Origin: Microcebus murinus
Lineage: Eukaryota > Chordata > Mammalia > Primates > Cheirogaleidae
DNA: 64,000 nt
Direction of reading: 5' to 3'
NCBI RefSeq assembly: GCF_040939455.1
Contig: NC_134126.1
Location: 124,001-188,000 of the forward strand
Both the position numbers and the translations under genes were made by a program. Below the pieces are notes generated by a model. That model made no database searches, was not told the origin of the DNA, and saw only the letters and a program-made list of their open reading frames with translations. Below are positions 33,214-47,904 of this stretch, in pieces (position 1 is the stretch's first letter; the number at the start of each line of letters is the position of its first letter).

Positions 33214-36200
33214 TTCTTAAGTGTTTCTTACTAGAATCTCTATAGACTACCTCAGTTCTCAGGGAAGAACAAGCCTGGAAGCAAGGCACTTTACAGCTGC
33301 CTGTCTAAGTCACTTTAATATTTGCCTATGGTAGCGCTTTGTGAGAGGACTTACTGTGTCCTATGTGCCCCGGGCATGAACTCTCCACCGTGATTCAATT
33401 CTTATGGAAGAAGAAACCTATAAGCAATGCACTTTAGAGCCAGTTTCTTTACGTCCCTGTATACATTTGTATATCCAAGTTTTCTATGAAAGAACGTAAG
33501 GTTTCTTATGTGCATTTGCCAGAAAACTCCACATATTGCCTTAGTTGTTAGAAAAGAATTAACTGATGGGAATATCCCTTTCTGGCTCATTTGTGTACGT
33601 TATTGTAAATATTGTATTTGGAATATTTTATGAAAGAACTAAATATGTCTACGTGCATTATAAGGAAACTTTACTGTTACAGTTTTAAGACAAGAAGTAT
33701 CGGTAAATCAGGGCACTTTTACGCTCCCTTGTCTAATTAGATTTATTTGTATATGGAAGTTTTCTGTTTAAGAAATTACTGGGTCTGGCATACATTTAAA
33801 ACAAAAGGCTACAAGTGGTTTTCATTCTAAGATAAGAACAAGCCGATAAGAAATGCAGTTTCTAGTTTCATTGTCTAAGTCACTGTAAACATTTATATTT
33901 AGATGTTCTCTATGAGAGAACACTATGTTTCTTGTATGCATTTGTCAATACAGCTTCCACATTCCTTCAGATCTCAGGAAACAACTCCTTGCGGAAATCG
34001 CTATCTACTTGATTATATCTATCTAAGTGATTTTTATATCATATCTATCTAAGCGATTTTTAACATTTGTATATGGAAATTATTTAGAAAGAACTTAATG
34101 TTGCTTATATGCGTTCGTCAAAATACACTACTCCAGTTCTCAGTGAACAAACATGTAAGAAATCACCTTTCTATATCCTCTGTCTTAGTCACTGTACACA
34201 TGTCAGTATGAATTCCTTTATGAGAGAACTTAACGTTTCCTATAGGCATGTGTGAAAATATCTCACACACTACTTTAGTTCTCAGAGAACAAATCTATAA
34301 GCAACGTACTTTGTGTAGCTCCTTTGTGTAAATCACTGGAAACATTTGTATATGTTCTTTATGAAAGAACTTTATTTTTTTCTCCACGTTTATGAAAACT
34401 ATCTACACATTGCTTCAGTTCTCTGAGAACAAGCACACAAACAAAGCAATCTATATGATATGCCTTTCTTGACCTTAAACATTTATATATATAAATTCTT
34501 TATCGAAGAACTTAATGTTTTTCCTCACCATTTGTGAAGAAACTGTACATACTGCTTCAGTTCTCCGAGAACAAGCGAATAAACACGGTACTTTCTATCT
34601 CCTATGTCTAAGTCACTGTAAACTTTTGCATATTAAAGTTCTTTATGAAAGAACTTGTTTCCCATACACATTTGTGAAAACACTGTACATGTTGCTTCAG
34701 TTTTCAGAGAACAAGCTTGTAAGCCAACGCTTCATCTCTTTCGTGACTGTAAACATCTGTATAAGAAAGTTTGTTATGAAAGAAAGTAATGTTTCTCTAA
34801 GCGTTAGTCAATACACTCTACCCACTTATTCAGTTTTCAGAGAAGAAAAAGCATATAAGCAAGATAATTTCTATCTCCTTTGTTTAAGTCACTACACATT
34901 TCCACATTGAAGTTGATTATAAAACAAAGGTTTCTTTATATGCTTTTGCCAATACATTCTACACAGTGTTTCAGTTCTCAGAGAAGAAGCCAATGACCAA
35001 GACCAATTGTACATACTTTTTCTTAGTCACTTTTAACATTTGCTTATGGAAGTTCTTTATGAAATAACCTAATTTTTTCTCTCCTCCTTTGTGAAAACAC
35101 TGCTTCAGTTTTTAAAAAAAGACGAGCTTATAAGCAAAATAGTTTCTGTCTTGTTTTTGTAAATCTTGTGATTGTAAACATTCTGTCACCTTTTTGTCTC
35201 TCTTGTCTCTGTCTATTTTTTAGATGACTAAAATAAACATTTGTATATGAAAATTTTTTATGAGAGAATGGGTTTCTTATATACCTTTGTCAGAATACCG
35301 TACACGCTACTAAAGTTCTCAAAGAAAAACGAGTATATTTATATAAATAAGGTTCTATCTCTTTTGTCCGGATTTTAACATGTGCATATGACAGATCTTA
35401 GTGTTATAGGCATTTGCAAAACACCACTGACACGACTTCAAGTATCCGATATAAACAAGCGAAGAAGGCACTTTCTGTTTTCTTTGTCTAAGTAACTGTA
35501 TGCATTTGTATGTGGAAATTTTTATGAAAGAACGTAATGATTCGGTTACATGTTTGTCAATACACACTGCCTAAGTTTTCATAGAACAAATTATTTCTAT
35601 CGCCTTTATATGTATGGAAATTCTTTTTAAAAGAAACATGTTTTTTTGATGTTTGTGCAAACAATGTCCACATAGCTTTAGTTCTCAAAGAACAACAAGC
35701 ATATACTGAAAGGCACTTTCTTTCTTCTTGGTCCAACACACTCTATATTCATATATGGAAATTCTTTATGAAAAGCAGTGAATGTTTCCTTTAAACGTTA
35801 GTGAAAACTGTCCACAGTGCTTCAATTCTCAGAGAAGAAAAAACATATATGCAAGGCACCACCTCTTTAGTCTAATTCACTATCAATATTTACATATGGA
35901 CGTTATTTATGAAAAAACAATTTCTTATATGAGTTTGTGAAAACAATGTACACAGATCTTCAGTACTCGGAGACAAAGCCTATAAAAAGCAATTTGCTCT
36001 CTCATTTGTCCAAGTCATTGCCAATATTTATATAAGGGAGTTGTTTATGGAAGAACTGTATGTTTCTTATATGTGTTGTGAATATAATTTACACAGTGTT
36101 TCAATTTTCAGAGAAGAAAACGAGTCATTTATGAAAGAACTTATTGCTTATACGAGTACGGGAAAACAGTGTACACAGTTGTTCCTCTCTGAAAGGTAGT

Positions 36201-39200
36201 TTCTATCCCCCTTCTCAATCTCTCTGTAAACATTTATACATGTAATTTCTTTATTGAGAACATTTCTTTCTGTGTATTTTTGAAAATAATTTACACTGTG
36301 TTCTCAGTGAAAAAATATCTCACAAGCAACGCATTCTCAACTTAGTCTAAGTCACTCTAAAAATGTAATATGTACGTTCTTCATGAGTAAATGTATGTAT
36401 ATGTGTTTGTCAAAACAATGTACAGGTTGGTACAGTTCTCAGACAAGACCGAGCATACAAACAAGGCACTATCTATCTCCTTTGACTAAGTCTCTGAAAA
36501 CATTTACATATGGAAGTTCTTTATGAACGAACGAATGTTTCTTATATGTGTTTGTGCAAACCAGGTACACAGTTCTTCAGTTCTCAGAGATAAAAGACAC
36601 TTTCATTTTATCTCGGAGATGAAAGACACTTTCTATCTCCTTTGTTTAAGTCACTGTCCACACATATAAACTTCGTTAAACAACTGAATGTTTCTTACAC
36701 ACCTTAGCGAAAACAAGTTAGAATTTGCTTCACGTTTTAGAGAGGAGCAAACATGTGAGCAGGGCATTTTCCAGCTCCTTTTCTTCGTCATGGTAAATAC
36801 TCAGATGTGGAAGTCTTATTTGAAAGAACTGTTTCCTATTTGCCTTTGTAAAAACAATGTAAATAGTTCTTCAGTTCTCATGGAAGAACCAGCATATATG
36901 CAAAACATTTTCTCTCTCATTTCCTACGTCACTGAGAACATTTACATATGGAAGTTTTGTGTAAAACTTGGAAACGAATCCTATAACCTTTTGTGAAAAC
37001 CACACACAACGGAAATGCAGCTCTCAGAGAACAATAAGCGTATACGCAATACACTTTCTCGTCTTCTAAGCCACTGTAATCATATATTGTAAGTGGGAGT
37101 TTCCTTATGAGAGCACTCTGATTCTTAAGTGTGCTTATGAAAACACGGTACCCAGGTCTTCCGTACTCAGAGAAGAAGAATATAACCAAGGTAATTTCTC
37201 TCCAAGTTGTCTAAGTCATTGCAAACATTTATAAATGGATTTTGTTTTTGAAGCAACTGTGTTTCTTATATGCGTTTATGAAAACAATGTAGATTGAGAT
37301 TCAGTTCTCAGAGAACCGCATGAACAACACACTTTCTACGTCCTTTGTCTAAGTCGCTGTAACACATATACAGTAATTTATGAAAGAACTCTATATGTTA
37401 GTGACAACTGTGACAAAGTGCTGCAATTTTAGAGAAGAACAAACTTTTTTATTAATTCATTTATTAGGGAAGAACAAGAGTATATGCAAGGCACATTCTG
37501 TAACCTTCATCTAAGTCACTGTAAATATTTACATATGGGAATTAATTACCAAAGAGCTGTATGTTTCTGATATGTGTTTGTGAGAATGTTTACAGTTCTT
37601 CAGTTCTCAGAGATCAAAGGCATATACAAGGCACTTTCCGTTTCTTTTTGTAACTCCCTGTAAACATTTATATATATAGGTTCCTTCTGTACAAACTGGA
37701 TGATTCTCATATGGGTTTGTGAGAACGAAACACCGTTTCGGTTCTCAGAAACGAACACGAGTACAATAAATTAACTTCCTATCTCTATTTCTGTTGTCAT
37801 AGATTAAAAAAGAATATAAGCTAGACACTTTCTATCCTATATGTCACTGACATATAAGTCACGTGAGATTTCTTCATTAAAGAACTATACGTTTCTTATT
37901 GTGAAAACAAAGTACACAGTTTTTCAGTTCTCAAAGATCAAGTATATAAGCAAGGCACTTTCGATCTTCTTTTCGTAAGTCACTACAAATATTGGCATAT
38001 AAAGTTCTTTATGAATCAACTGAATGTTTCTTTTGTACGTCAGTGAAAACCGTGTACAAAGTGCTTCAATTCTTACAGAAGAAAAAACATAAGAGTTCCT
38101 TAACATTTGTGTAAGTCACTGAAATTTATATGGGAGTTTGTTATGAAAGAAGAGTTTTTTCTTATATCTGTTTCTGAAATCAATGTACACAGTTCTTCAG
38201 TTGTCAGAGAAGATCAAGCTTATAAGCAAGGTATTTTCTCCCGCATTTGTCTAAGTCAATACCATTTATATATGGAAGAATGAATGAACCATATATATGT
38301 TTGTTAAAACAATGTATATAGGTATTTAGTGCACAAGAGAACAAGTGTATAAAAATTCCATTTTCTCTCATTTGTCTGAGTTTATTTATATATGGGATTT
38401 CTTTATGAAGAAAAATATGATTCTTACATGCATTTTGGAAAACAAGGTACACTTTACCTTCTCAGAAATGATTAATCACATAAGCAACAAACTTTATACC
38501 AACTTGTTCTAAGTATAAGTATTTATATCTGGCGGTTTATGAAAGAATAGAATGATCATTATATACTTTTGTGAAAACAATGTAACCAAATATTCGTTTC
38601 TGAAGGAAGAACAAAACGTATAAACAAGATATTTTCTCACTGATTTTTCTAAGTCATTGCAAACATTTACATGAGAGTTCTTTCTGAAGGAACTATAGTT
38701 TATATGCCTTTGTGAAAACATTCACTGAGTTTCGGTTCTCAGAAAAAAAATCCCGAAACGAACGCATTCAACTTCGTCTAAGTCACTGCTAACATTTAAG
38801 TATAAACTTCTTCCTGAAAGAACCCGATGTTTCTTATATACTTTAGTGTAGTGTACAGAGTATTTTAATTCTTAGAGATGAAAAAATATATACACAAAAA
38901 GTTTCTATCTCCTTTGTCTAGGTCTTTGTTAATTGTGGAAGTTCTATACGAAAACAGAGTCTCATAAATGCGTTTGTAAAAACAATGTGCACAGTGTTTC
39001 AGTACCTGTAGAACACGCACATAAGAAATGCACTTTATGTTTATTACCATTGTCTGTCACCGTAGAAATTTATATACAGAAGTTGTTTATGAAGAAGTGA
39101 ATGTTTCTTATATACTTTTCTGAAACCAATAAATTATGGTTTCCATTTCACAGAGAAGATGCAAGCGTGTAAGCAAAGACCCTTCTATCTCCTTTGTCTA

Positions 39201-39883
39201 ACTCTTGTCAATTTTTTATCAAAGAACGGTTTCATATACGTTAGTTAAGTGTACAAGTGCTTCCATTCGTGGAGAAAAATATTAGCAAAGCTGATTCTGT
39301 CGCCTTTCTATAAGTCTATGAATATGTTTATATATGGAAATTCTATACGAAACGAATGTTTGTTATATGCGTTTGTGAAAACAATGTACACAGGTCTTCT
39401 GTTCTCATAGAACAAGCGTATAAACAGGATCCATTCTGGGTTATTGATACATGTGGGTGTTATTTATGAAAGAACAGAATGAACGTTATATGCGTGTGTG
39501 GAAACAATGTACACTTTGTTTCAGTACTCTGGGAAGAACAAGCATGTACGCAAGCACTTTCTATCTGAATTGTCTTAGTTACTGCAACTAATATGTGGAA
39601 GTTCTTTATGAAAAACCTGAATGTATCTTACATGCGTTTGTCAAAATCTGGTACATAGTTTTTCAGTTCTCAAAGAAAAGCAAGCATATAAAGAAGTCAC
39701 AGTCTCCTTTAAGTCTTTGCAAAGGGGAATCATTTATACAAGAACTGTGCTTCTTATATGTGTTTATGATCGCAATGTACGTGGTTTCAGTTTACACTGA
39801 AAAACAAGTGTAATAGGCACTTATAACCTTTGTGTAAGTCACTGTAAAGATTTTTGTATATCGCATTTTTTTAATGAAAAATC
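33214..39883 (+). repeat. AT-rich ~140-bp satellite block 3
   Basis: This is the longest uninterrupted block, about 45 degenerate monomers. Repeat starts near 34,217, 34,354, 34,494, 34,638, 34,768, 34,910 and 35,050 give spacings of 130-144 bp. A monomer is roughly GTTCTTTATGAAAGAAC, TTAATGTTTCTTATATGCG, TTTGTGAAAACAATGTACAC, AGTGCTTCAGTTCTCAGAGA, AGAACAAGCATATAAGCAAG, GCACTTTCTATCTCCTTTGT, CTAAGTCACTGTAAACATTT, ATATATGGAA. Monomers differ greatly from one another, so homogenisation stopped long ago. I see no CENP-B box, no known alpha-satellite similarity and no gene. Confidence 0.85.
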
Positions 39884-40497
39884 TGCAGGTTCCAGCCGAC
39901 GACGTGAGTCACGGGAGTTAGAGGGCGAGGCTTAGAAATGAGGAAACAACAAAAAGATGGAGACAGGAGGAGGGAGTCCTTGGTGACTGCCGCGCCTTAT
40001 TTCCGTTGCTACATTTATACAGATAAGAACAAAAGAGAAGCGAAATGCAAAGGAACAGGTGTTATATGTCTTTATTAAACCAGAGAACAAAACAGTTCTT
40101 GTTTCTTTCAACCTTACCTCACTTTGATATCCCTTTCCCTCGCTTAAGCAGTTTTCTAATCCTCAACATTTTTCTGATATCCAAAAAGCTACAAATACTC
40201 AACTATGATTACTCAAGACAATTCAAGGAAAAGAGCACCCAAGCGTTATTAACAATTCTGGGAAAGGAGTGTGTAGGGCTTCGGTGGCGGCTATAAGGTA
40301 CTAGGGCTGTGTGCACAGGGTTACCCAGTGACCTTCTATAATTGCTACTGCTATCTCCAGCACCCTCCGTGAGCTGGAATAAAGGCCAAGACTGTCAGAG
40401 CGCTGATTCCAGGCGCCAGGTGCTATTTCTCATGAACCCCAGTGTTCCGGGCACCAACCGCACTTTAACGCTCCCGTTTTCGGGATAGCTCCCTACA
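39884..40497 (-). repeat. 3' LTR of the provirus
   Basis: 614 bp. On the minus strand it begins TGTAGGGAGC and ends GGAACCTGCA, the usual TG...CA ends. A purine tract lies next to its start (separate entry), which shows that it is the 3' LTR. It aligns along its whole length with 45,335-46,273. Confidence 0.85.
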
Positions 40498-40513
40498 CCT
40501 CTCCCTTCCCTTT
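40498..40513 (-). other. Polypurine tract
   Basis: On the minus strand AAAGGGAAGGGAGAGG directly precedes the LTR start TGTAGGG. This is the plus-strand primer site of retroviruses and fixes the orientation and the LTR boundary. Confidence 0.8.
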
Positions 40514-42230
40514 ATAATTAATTGGAGGCTTGCTGTTAAACTTTCATTTGCACGTTATTGGAGTGTATGGCAGCTTTAACAGACAAAATATTCTTAGCAA
40601 TCAGTGGCAGTAGAAGAGGCGTAACACACAAAATTATACGGGAAGAACAGAAGCTCAAATAATCATAAAGAATAAGCTTCTAAAATTTCCAAAAGATGGA
40701 ACATGTCCTAAGACTTGATTGAGAAAACTTCGCGCTTTTGTGGAAATGCTAGTATTAAAGTGGAGTCTCCAACATGCCTATTTCTTGATGATGTTGGAGC
40801 AAATCTATAGATGCATATACGGATTGCCAGATCTCTGCCAGGTGATTTTGGACTTTAGCTCAATTATAGTTACTCTCTTTATAAGGTTTGGGAGTTACAC
40901 AAATCCACTGATAATTGTGGCAGTGGAGATGGCTACGTAGCTGAACTCCTTGTACTTCCTCTCCCAGAATCGGGACCACATCTTATAAAGCATCCAGTGG
41001 TCTTCAATCTTCTTATCAATATGCTCTTGGGTACCCAATGCCTGAGTGACATTTTAAGAGATATTATTGAAATAATTGGCAATTTTTAATCTCTTGGGTC
41101 AACGCCAATCCAGCCGCAGCATTGGATCCTAGTACAGTAACAAGAGCTACAATGGTAGTTATGAGTAGCCCAATAAATCTTTTAAGCCTTAGCTATATAG
41201 CGTTCACCTCCTTCCACATTTGCAATATTTTATCATCAAACCAGAGACATTAGATGGAACCCCACAAAGGTGGGGCGGTATAACACAACCATTCTATCAG
41301 AATAGGCAAGAATTGTATACAATTAATTAGTTGACAATTAAGGCATGATATTCCAAAACCATGAGTGACAGTACGAATATTCACAATGCCCACCATGAAT
41401 ACAAAAGTTCAGGGACACAGGCAGAAATAGTCGTTAGGCGTATTTTTGGGGTAGAGTCCACCGCACTCTCTTGCAGAAGATTGACCAGTTCCTGTAGTCC
41501 TTAGGCGTATTTTTCGGGTAGAGTCCACCACACTCTTGCAAAGAATTGACGAGTTCCTGCAACAAGTTTGTAGAGACTAGTCTGGTATATACCTTTGAAG
41601 GAGTTATCCATAGCCCCTCAACACAACCCCTGTCTCCCAAATAGCCATTGTGAGTTATTGCAGTGGTCCAATCATATATGCTCTGAGTCGTCCCGAGAAT
41701 AGGAATCTTAGTTGCAGTTGGTTCACGGAAACTTCACAGCACGTGCAGGGTAGAAGCAACCAGCTCCTTTTCACAGCGAAGTATTCCGGGCTGCGGTGGC
41801 AAATAAGAGGGCCAGAAAATTGCCTGTCTAAACATGACATAGAGTCCATTTAACACCATTTATATTGTAATATACATAAGTAGGTAAAAGAACACAGCCT
41901 GGAAAATAACCTTCACGGTGAAAACAAGAATATCAGGGCTGAGTCCAGTATAATTATAAGCAGATACCAGCATGCTGGATGTGATCATTAGCGGGTGCTC
42001 CCAGAGACCTGGGATCACTGACAAGAACAACACGATCTCCGCAGCCCACCGGGTGGAGTAAAACGGGGTCTGATATATAAGTCCAATAGGCGTCCATAGC
42101 AGGGTTACCATAGCTAATAACAAGGTCAAAGAATTCAATGGCTGTCCTGTCGCTAGAACCAGCTAAGAAGCAATCTCAGTAAGGCTCAATATGACTTCAA
42201 GACGGCAGCAGAGCTTGTCTAGTTGTCATC
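40514..42230 (-). pseudogene. env: Endogenous retroviral env remnant
   Basis: The stretch between integrase and the polypurine tract is where env lies. Around 41,060-41,180 the minus strand encodes a hydrophobic Ala/Leu-rich run followed by GLALTQEI, typical of the N-terminal part of a betaretroviral transmembrane subunit, with a stop soon after. A 92-residue frame at 41,860-42,138 with hydrophobic ends may be another env piece. A 67-bp tandem duplication (41,434 and 41,501) adds to the damage. No continuous frame remains. Confidence 0.6.
41434..41560. repeat. 67-bp tandem duplication within the env remnant
   Basis: TTAGGCGTATTTTTGGGGTA at 41,434 and TTAGGCGTATTTTTCGGGTA at 41,501 start two neighbouring copies (GAGTCCACC...CTCTTGCA...TTCCTG). 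The copies differ at several sites, so the duplication is not recent. Confidence 0.85.
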
Positions 42231-43100
42231 CTAACTGGAGGTTGCTGGTCGACCTGCAGCTTCTGTGTCTTCATCCTGCTTTCTATGGAGGGATCCTGCT
42301 TGGCTTACTAGCCTCTCCAGGAGCCGGAACGGGCCCTCAGCATCTTGTTGAAATACACAAACATGACCTCGACTCCAAATAACAACTGGATCCGGTCCTG
42401 ACCACTGGCTAGTCAGTGGATCCTTCCACCCAACCAACGGCGTGTCTTTGTTGGAATTAGTACACCAAAACCGCTGGGTTGCTGAACGATCTTGTCTAAA
42501 ATTAAAAAATTTAAAATAACGAGATCATGGTTTATATAATTCTTGGGGGCGGGAGGGCGTGAGGTGGTACAGATCCACCTTTTTCATTTTCAAAAGTTGA
42601 TTTTTGAGAGTCTAGTGGGCACGTTCTACAATGCTTTGTCCTTGGGCGTTATTAGAATTTTCTGATTTATGACTGATCCCCATTTTCAGTAAGAATGTTT
42701 GAAATTTTTCACCCGTGTATCCAGGGTCATTGTCTGTTTTTATACAATTAGGCTGGCCCATTGATGCAAAGCATCGGAGGCAATGGGCTACACAATGTTT
42801 ATCAGCCTCGCCTAATTGAAATGTGGCCATTAAAAATCCAGAATAAGTGTCTATGTTCAGATGAACATATTTTAATCAACCCAGAGAAGTAATAAACGTC
42901 ACATCCATTTGCCATAAGTGGTTAGATAAAAGGCCTCTGGTATTAACACCATAATGGGGGACAGGGAGTAACTGAGAACAGGAAGAACAAGATTTTACAA
43001 TTTTTCCAGCCGCTTCTCTAGAGATATTGAACTGTTGCTTGAGAGCGCTGCTATTTGGTTGTGCAAAGCATGGGACTGCTATGCCAACTACGCTTAACAA
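42231..43100 (-). pseudogene. pol: Endogenous retroviral integrase remnant (pol 3' part)
   Basis: Integrase joins viral DNA to the host chromosome. On the minus strand, 42,876-43,100 gives the end of the zinc-binding part (CSSC) and a first catalytic Asp region (WQMDVTFI). 42,612-42,830 gives the second (IKTDNDPGYT) and the catalytic Glu region (AQGQSIVERAH). 42,350-42,437 gives the C-terminal DNA-binding segment (GWKDPLTSQWSGPDPVVIW). The pieces lie in different frames with stops between. Confidence 0.85.
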
Positions 43101-43421
43101 AATAAGAAGAGTTTCGTTCTAGAGGCAAGATATACAATTTTATATCCTTCGTCGAGGGGACCAGGCAGGTGGGAATGAGCACGAAGGTGCCCATAGAAAG
43201 ATCTTCCTGTACGTGAGTGAATGAGGGATTGAAGGCTCGAAACAATTTCTGAACATTATATTTGAAGTCCCATAAAGGTCACATTCTCTATGACTTGGAG
43301 TGCCAGAATCACATAATGACTATATGAATAAAGGTTAACAGGCGTAGCATGGGTGGCCTCTAAAGCTAAAAAAAGCCTCAACTCGACCTCTTGAGACGAA
43401 GAAACACAGTGTGCCAATATT

Positions 43422-44300
43422 TTATGTCATCCTTAACTGAATAGACTCCATACCATTAGAAGAACCCTCTGTAAAAATCAGAACAGCATTGTCAAGGGGT
43501 ACAAGAGACACTTGGGCAACAAAGTATAACGGATATAGGCTAGCAAAATGTAACAACTTATCAGGGGTGTAATGGTTATCAATTTTTCCAGGATAATTGG
43601 CCAAGGGCTATGGCTCAGGAGTCACTATGCTAGAACAACATCTCCTGCTGCAGACTAGAAAAAGGAACACAAAAAAGTGTGGCTCTTTACCTAGTAATTT
43701 GCAGGATTATGAACGGAGCAGGTGGATTAAGGTACCAACCGTCTCATAATGAGTTAGAACTTTAGAGGGATAGGAGGGCAAATGTAGCCAAATTAGTGGT
43801 GCCTATTGATAGACGACTGCTGTGGGAGTAAGAGAGTTGTGTAAAACATAGCCAGCCCATTCCAAGTTATAGTTTACATCGGGAACATGTTGGCGGCACA
43901 ATTCCTGTTTTACTAATTTTAAAGATTGCCTCCCGTCAGAGGTTAATGGACAAGGAGAATTGCTCGAGGAGAATTAGGGTCGAATCGAATTGATATCTCC
44001 CAGAAGTCTTTGGAAATCATTAAGAGTTTTTAAGCCATCTTTACGAATTTGAATTCTTTGGTTAATAAAATGGTATTTATGCAGTTGGTATCCCAAATAA
44101 CAATAAGGAGGGTGCCTCTTCACCTTTTCCTGAGCAATGACAACTTCTTGTTTAATTGTGCTGTTTCATGATCAAAAACTTGCAGTACGAATCCATCTGC
44201 ATATCCATATAATGGATGATATACACAGTAGGATATTTGATTCTAGTAGCAAAGCATTGGCAACAAATCTTTGGCACAAGTTCGGGTTATACAAATAAAC
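43422..44300 (-). pseudogene. pol: Endogenous retroviral reverse transcriptase and RNase H remnant
   Basis: The minus strand near 44,200 encodes YMDM where reverse transcriptase has its YxDD catalytic motif, so the second Asp is lost. Near 44,000-44,040 it encodes LKTLNDFQRLLGDINSIRP, a recognisable betaretroviral RT segment. 43,422-43,604 encodes LIFTEGSSNG, the start of RNase H with Glu in place of the catalytic Asp. Only about 250 bp separate the RT catalytic site from protease, so the N-terminal half of RT is deleted. Confidence 0.85.
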
Positions 44301-44449
44301 TCTCAGAGCCTGCATATAATCTCTTTCCGAATGATTAACGGGTAGAGCAAGTCGAACATCTGGTTGGAATTGTCTGACTGTTCTTACTCAACACAGTTAA
44401 GCGATTCACTACTGTTCAGGATTACGGGTTTAGCCTATCCCTTGGAGCG

Positions 44450-44870
44450 AACCAACGGCTTAATGCTTGGGCCACAGGAGGGCCAGTGTTGCTCAGTGAT
44501 AACAGAAAACTCAGCTTCAGTATCTACAATTCCTTTAAATGCCTTACCATTCACCCACAAAACCATTTTAGGCTTATTCCTTGTAATAGCATCCAATAAG
44601 CATCCGAGAAGCAAAAATCAGAGGGTACCCTTGTTTTTTGCGGTTGGACTTTACCAAGGCATATAAAAGAAATTAAAACAAGCTGAGTAATGTGCTGGCC
44701 AGGATTGACAACAGAAATAGAGCTGAGTGAAGTACAAAACTTTACTTTCTCTTGTATAATCCAGATCTATACTTCCCGATGTCACCAGTAAGCTGTTCAA
44801 AGTGATACTGCTTCTACCTAATAACGAGCCTATAGCAGCATTTTGAATAAGAAGTTTTTGCATATTTTTA
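44450..44870 (-). pseudogene. pro: Endogenous retroviral protease and dUTPase remnant
   Basis: On the minus strand 44,651-44,863 carries GSLLGRSSITLNSL and SGSIDLDYTRE, the two signature regions of a retroviral dUTPase, which in betaretroviruses is fused upstream of protease. Near 44,500-44,540 the protease active-site segment reads GIVDTEAE, with Glu where the catalytic DTG has Gly. Stops lie between the parts. Confidence 0.8.
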
Positions 44871-45334
44871 AAATTTTCTAATTCCTTAAAGGTTATGTGC
44901 CTGATACAGAGTATGCCAGGGGTTTAGACAATCCCGAATAAGATTTCAAAGATAAAAAGCGTCCACAGGAACCTTCTCAGGTTCGTGGGCTGAGTAATAG
45001 TCCTGCAATTTAACTCTTACCTTCTTCCATGTATTGAAATTCACCGTTCCTTCCTCAGACATACTTCTACAAAACTTGAAAAATTTTCCAACTGCTTTTT
45101 ACCTATTTTAACACTGCGGGCCCGAAGGATAGTCTTCAACACTTCTACAAACAACATTCTACGAGTTCTTTGTCCCATAATTTCTTACTCTTATCAATTA
45201 CACTCTCTGTCCAACACACCTTTCTTTATATAATAGCCGGCCTTCCACGGGCAGCGGCCTCCACCGAATCCCCTTGTCACTATGTACCACTGAAGGCAGT
45301 CTCGGAGAGAGGGTTTCCTATACAGGCAACCGCC
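44871..45334 (-). other. Provirus leader and remnant where gag should be
   Basis: There are only 464 bp between the dUTPase piece and the 5' LTR, against more than 2 kb for a normal leader plus gag. I could not recognise a gag segment or a primer-binding site next to the LTR. A large deletion is the simplest reading. Confidence 0.55.
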
Positions 45335-46273
<939 letters not shown>

Positions 46274-47904
46274 AGGAACTATATATTTTCTAAATGCTTT
46301 TTTGAAAACAATGTATACAGTCCCTCAGATCTAAGGGAAGATCAAGTGTCTAAGCAAGGGACTTTCTATCTCTTTGTCCATGTCAGTGTAAACATTTATA
46401 TGTAACATTCTGTATGTAAGGACTTAACGTTTCTAATATACGTTGGTGAAAACCGTGTGAAATGTGCTTTAATTGGAGAATACAAATATAAGGTAGTCAC
46501 TTTCCATAGCTTTTGTCTATAACTTTTGTCATTTGTATATCGGAGTTCTTTATGACAGAACTGTATGTCTCATTGCTGTAAAAACAATGTACACAGTTCA
46601 TTCCTCAGAAATGATCTAGCATATGAGCAAGGAATTTTTTTCTATCATTTGTTTAAATTTTTAAATTTATATATGGACGTTCTTTATGAAAGACAAAATG
46701 CTTCTAATATCCGTTTGTGTAACCAATATACGATGGGTTTCATTTGTCAGAGAAGAAGAAAAGCCGTCAAGCAATGCGCTTTTTTAATCTCCTTTGTCCA
46801 TGTCACTCCAAACATTTATATAAGGGAGATTTTAATGAAAGAATGGCATATTTCATTGCAGAACCTTATACACATTGCTTTTGTTCTAAGAGAAAATCTA
46901 CTGTAAAATCAAGGGGTGCTTTATGTTTTTTGTTTAAGACACTGTAAATGTCCACATAGAAACATTGCTTATGGAAGAACTGAATATTTCTTATATGCTT
47001 TTTTGAAAACAATGAAAACTGAGTTTCCGTTCTCACAGATGAGATATCTGTGCAAGGCAATTTCTCTGTGTCTAAGTTACTGGAAACACTAGTATATTTC
47101 AATTAGACAATAACGTATAAAGACTTTCTATCGCTTTTGTATACGAATCTTTAATCACTTATATATGGCAGTTTTTTTATGAAAAGACAGTTTTGTATAT
47201 GCTTTTGTGTAAACATAGACGTGTTTTCAGTTCTCAGAGAAGCATACTGTATAAAGGAATTTTTTTCTCAGTTTACCTGTTTCAAATGTTATCTATGGTT
47301 GCAATTACATTTATATATGGAAGTCCTTTATGAACGAATTGTGTCTTATATGCGTTTCTGAAAACAAAGTACACTGTGTTTCAGATTTACAAAAAGAAGA
47401 AATATATAAACAACGAAGTTTCTATCTTCTTTGACTAACTGTACACATATTAAAAAGCCCCAAATGAAAAGAACTGAAAGTTTCTTTCATGGGTTACTCG
47501 AATCTATACAGTGCTTCAAGTCTCAGTAAAGAAGAGGCGCATAGGCGAGGCCTTTTTATCCACTTTGCATAAGTCACTGCATACATTTATATATGGCATT
47601 TCTTTATGAAAAAACTGAATGTTTCTCATATGCATTTGTGAAAACAATGTAGTCGAGCTTTTAGTTTGCCCGGAATAAACGTTTAAGCAAGGCATTTTCT
47701 GGCACCTTTTTCTGAGAGATGTAAATATTTACAACGTTTCTATATTGAAGAAGTTAAAGATCCTTAAGTGTGTTTCTAAAATCTCTCCAAGTGCAATTCT
47801 CAGTGAAGAAAAAGCGTATAGGCCAGTCACTGTATTTATATATAGAAGTTCTTTATGAATGAACAAGCGTATGACAAGGCACTTTATATCGTCCAAGTCA
47901 TTGT
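46274..47904 (+). repeat. AT-rich ~140-bp satellite block 4, forward
   Basis: The satellite resumes after the provirus in the same orientation as block 3 (GAGTTCTTTATGACAGAAC at 46,547; GACGTTCTTTATGAAAGAC at 46,676; TGTGAAAACAATGTA near 47,638). No genes are seen. Confidence 0.8.

Noticed and set aside
34515..34910. 131-residue frame and other short frames in the satellite
   Set aside because: These are chance frames through repeated monomers, with Leu/Phe-rich repeated phrases mirroring the monomer.
33214..39883. Alpha satellite
   Set aside because: The monomer is about 140 bp, not 171, with a different sequence and no CENP-B box that I can find.
40045..40296. 83-residue plus-strand frame in the 3' LTR
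   Set aside because: It lies within an LTR, on the opposite strand to the provirus, and the other LTR does not keep it open.
45300..45334. Primer-binding site of the provirus
   Set aside because: The sequence next to the 5' LTR does not match a tRNA 3' end I can name, so I did not annotate one.
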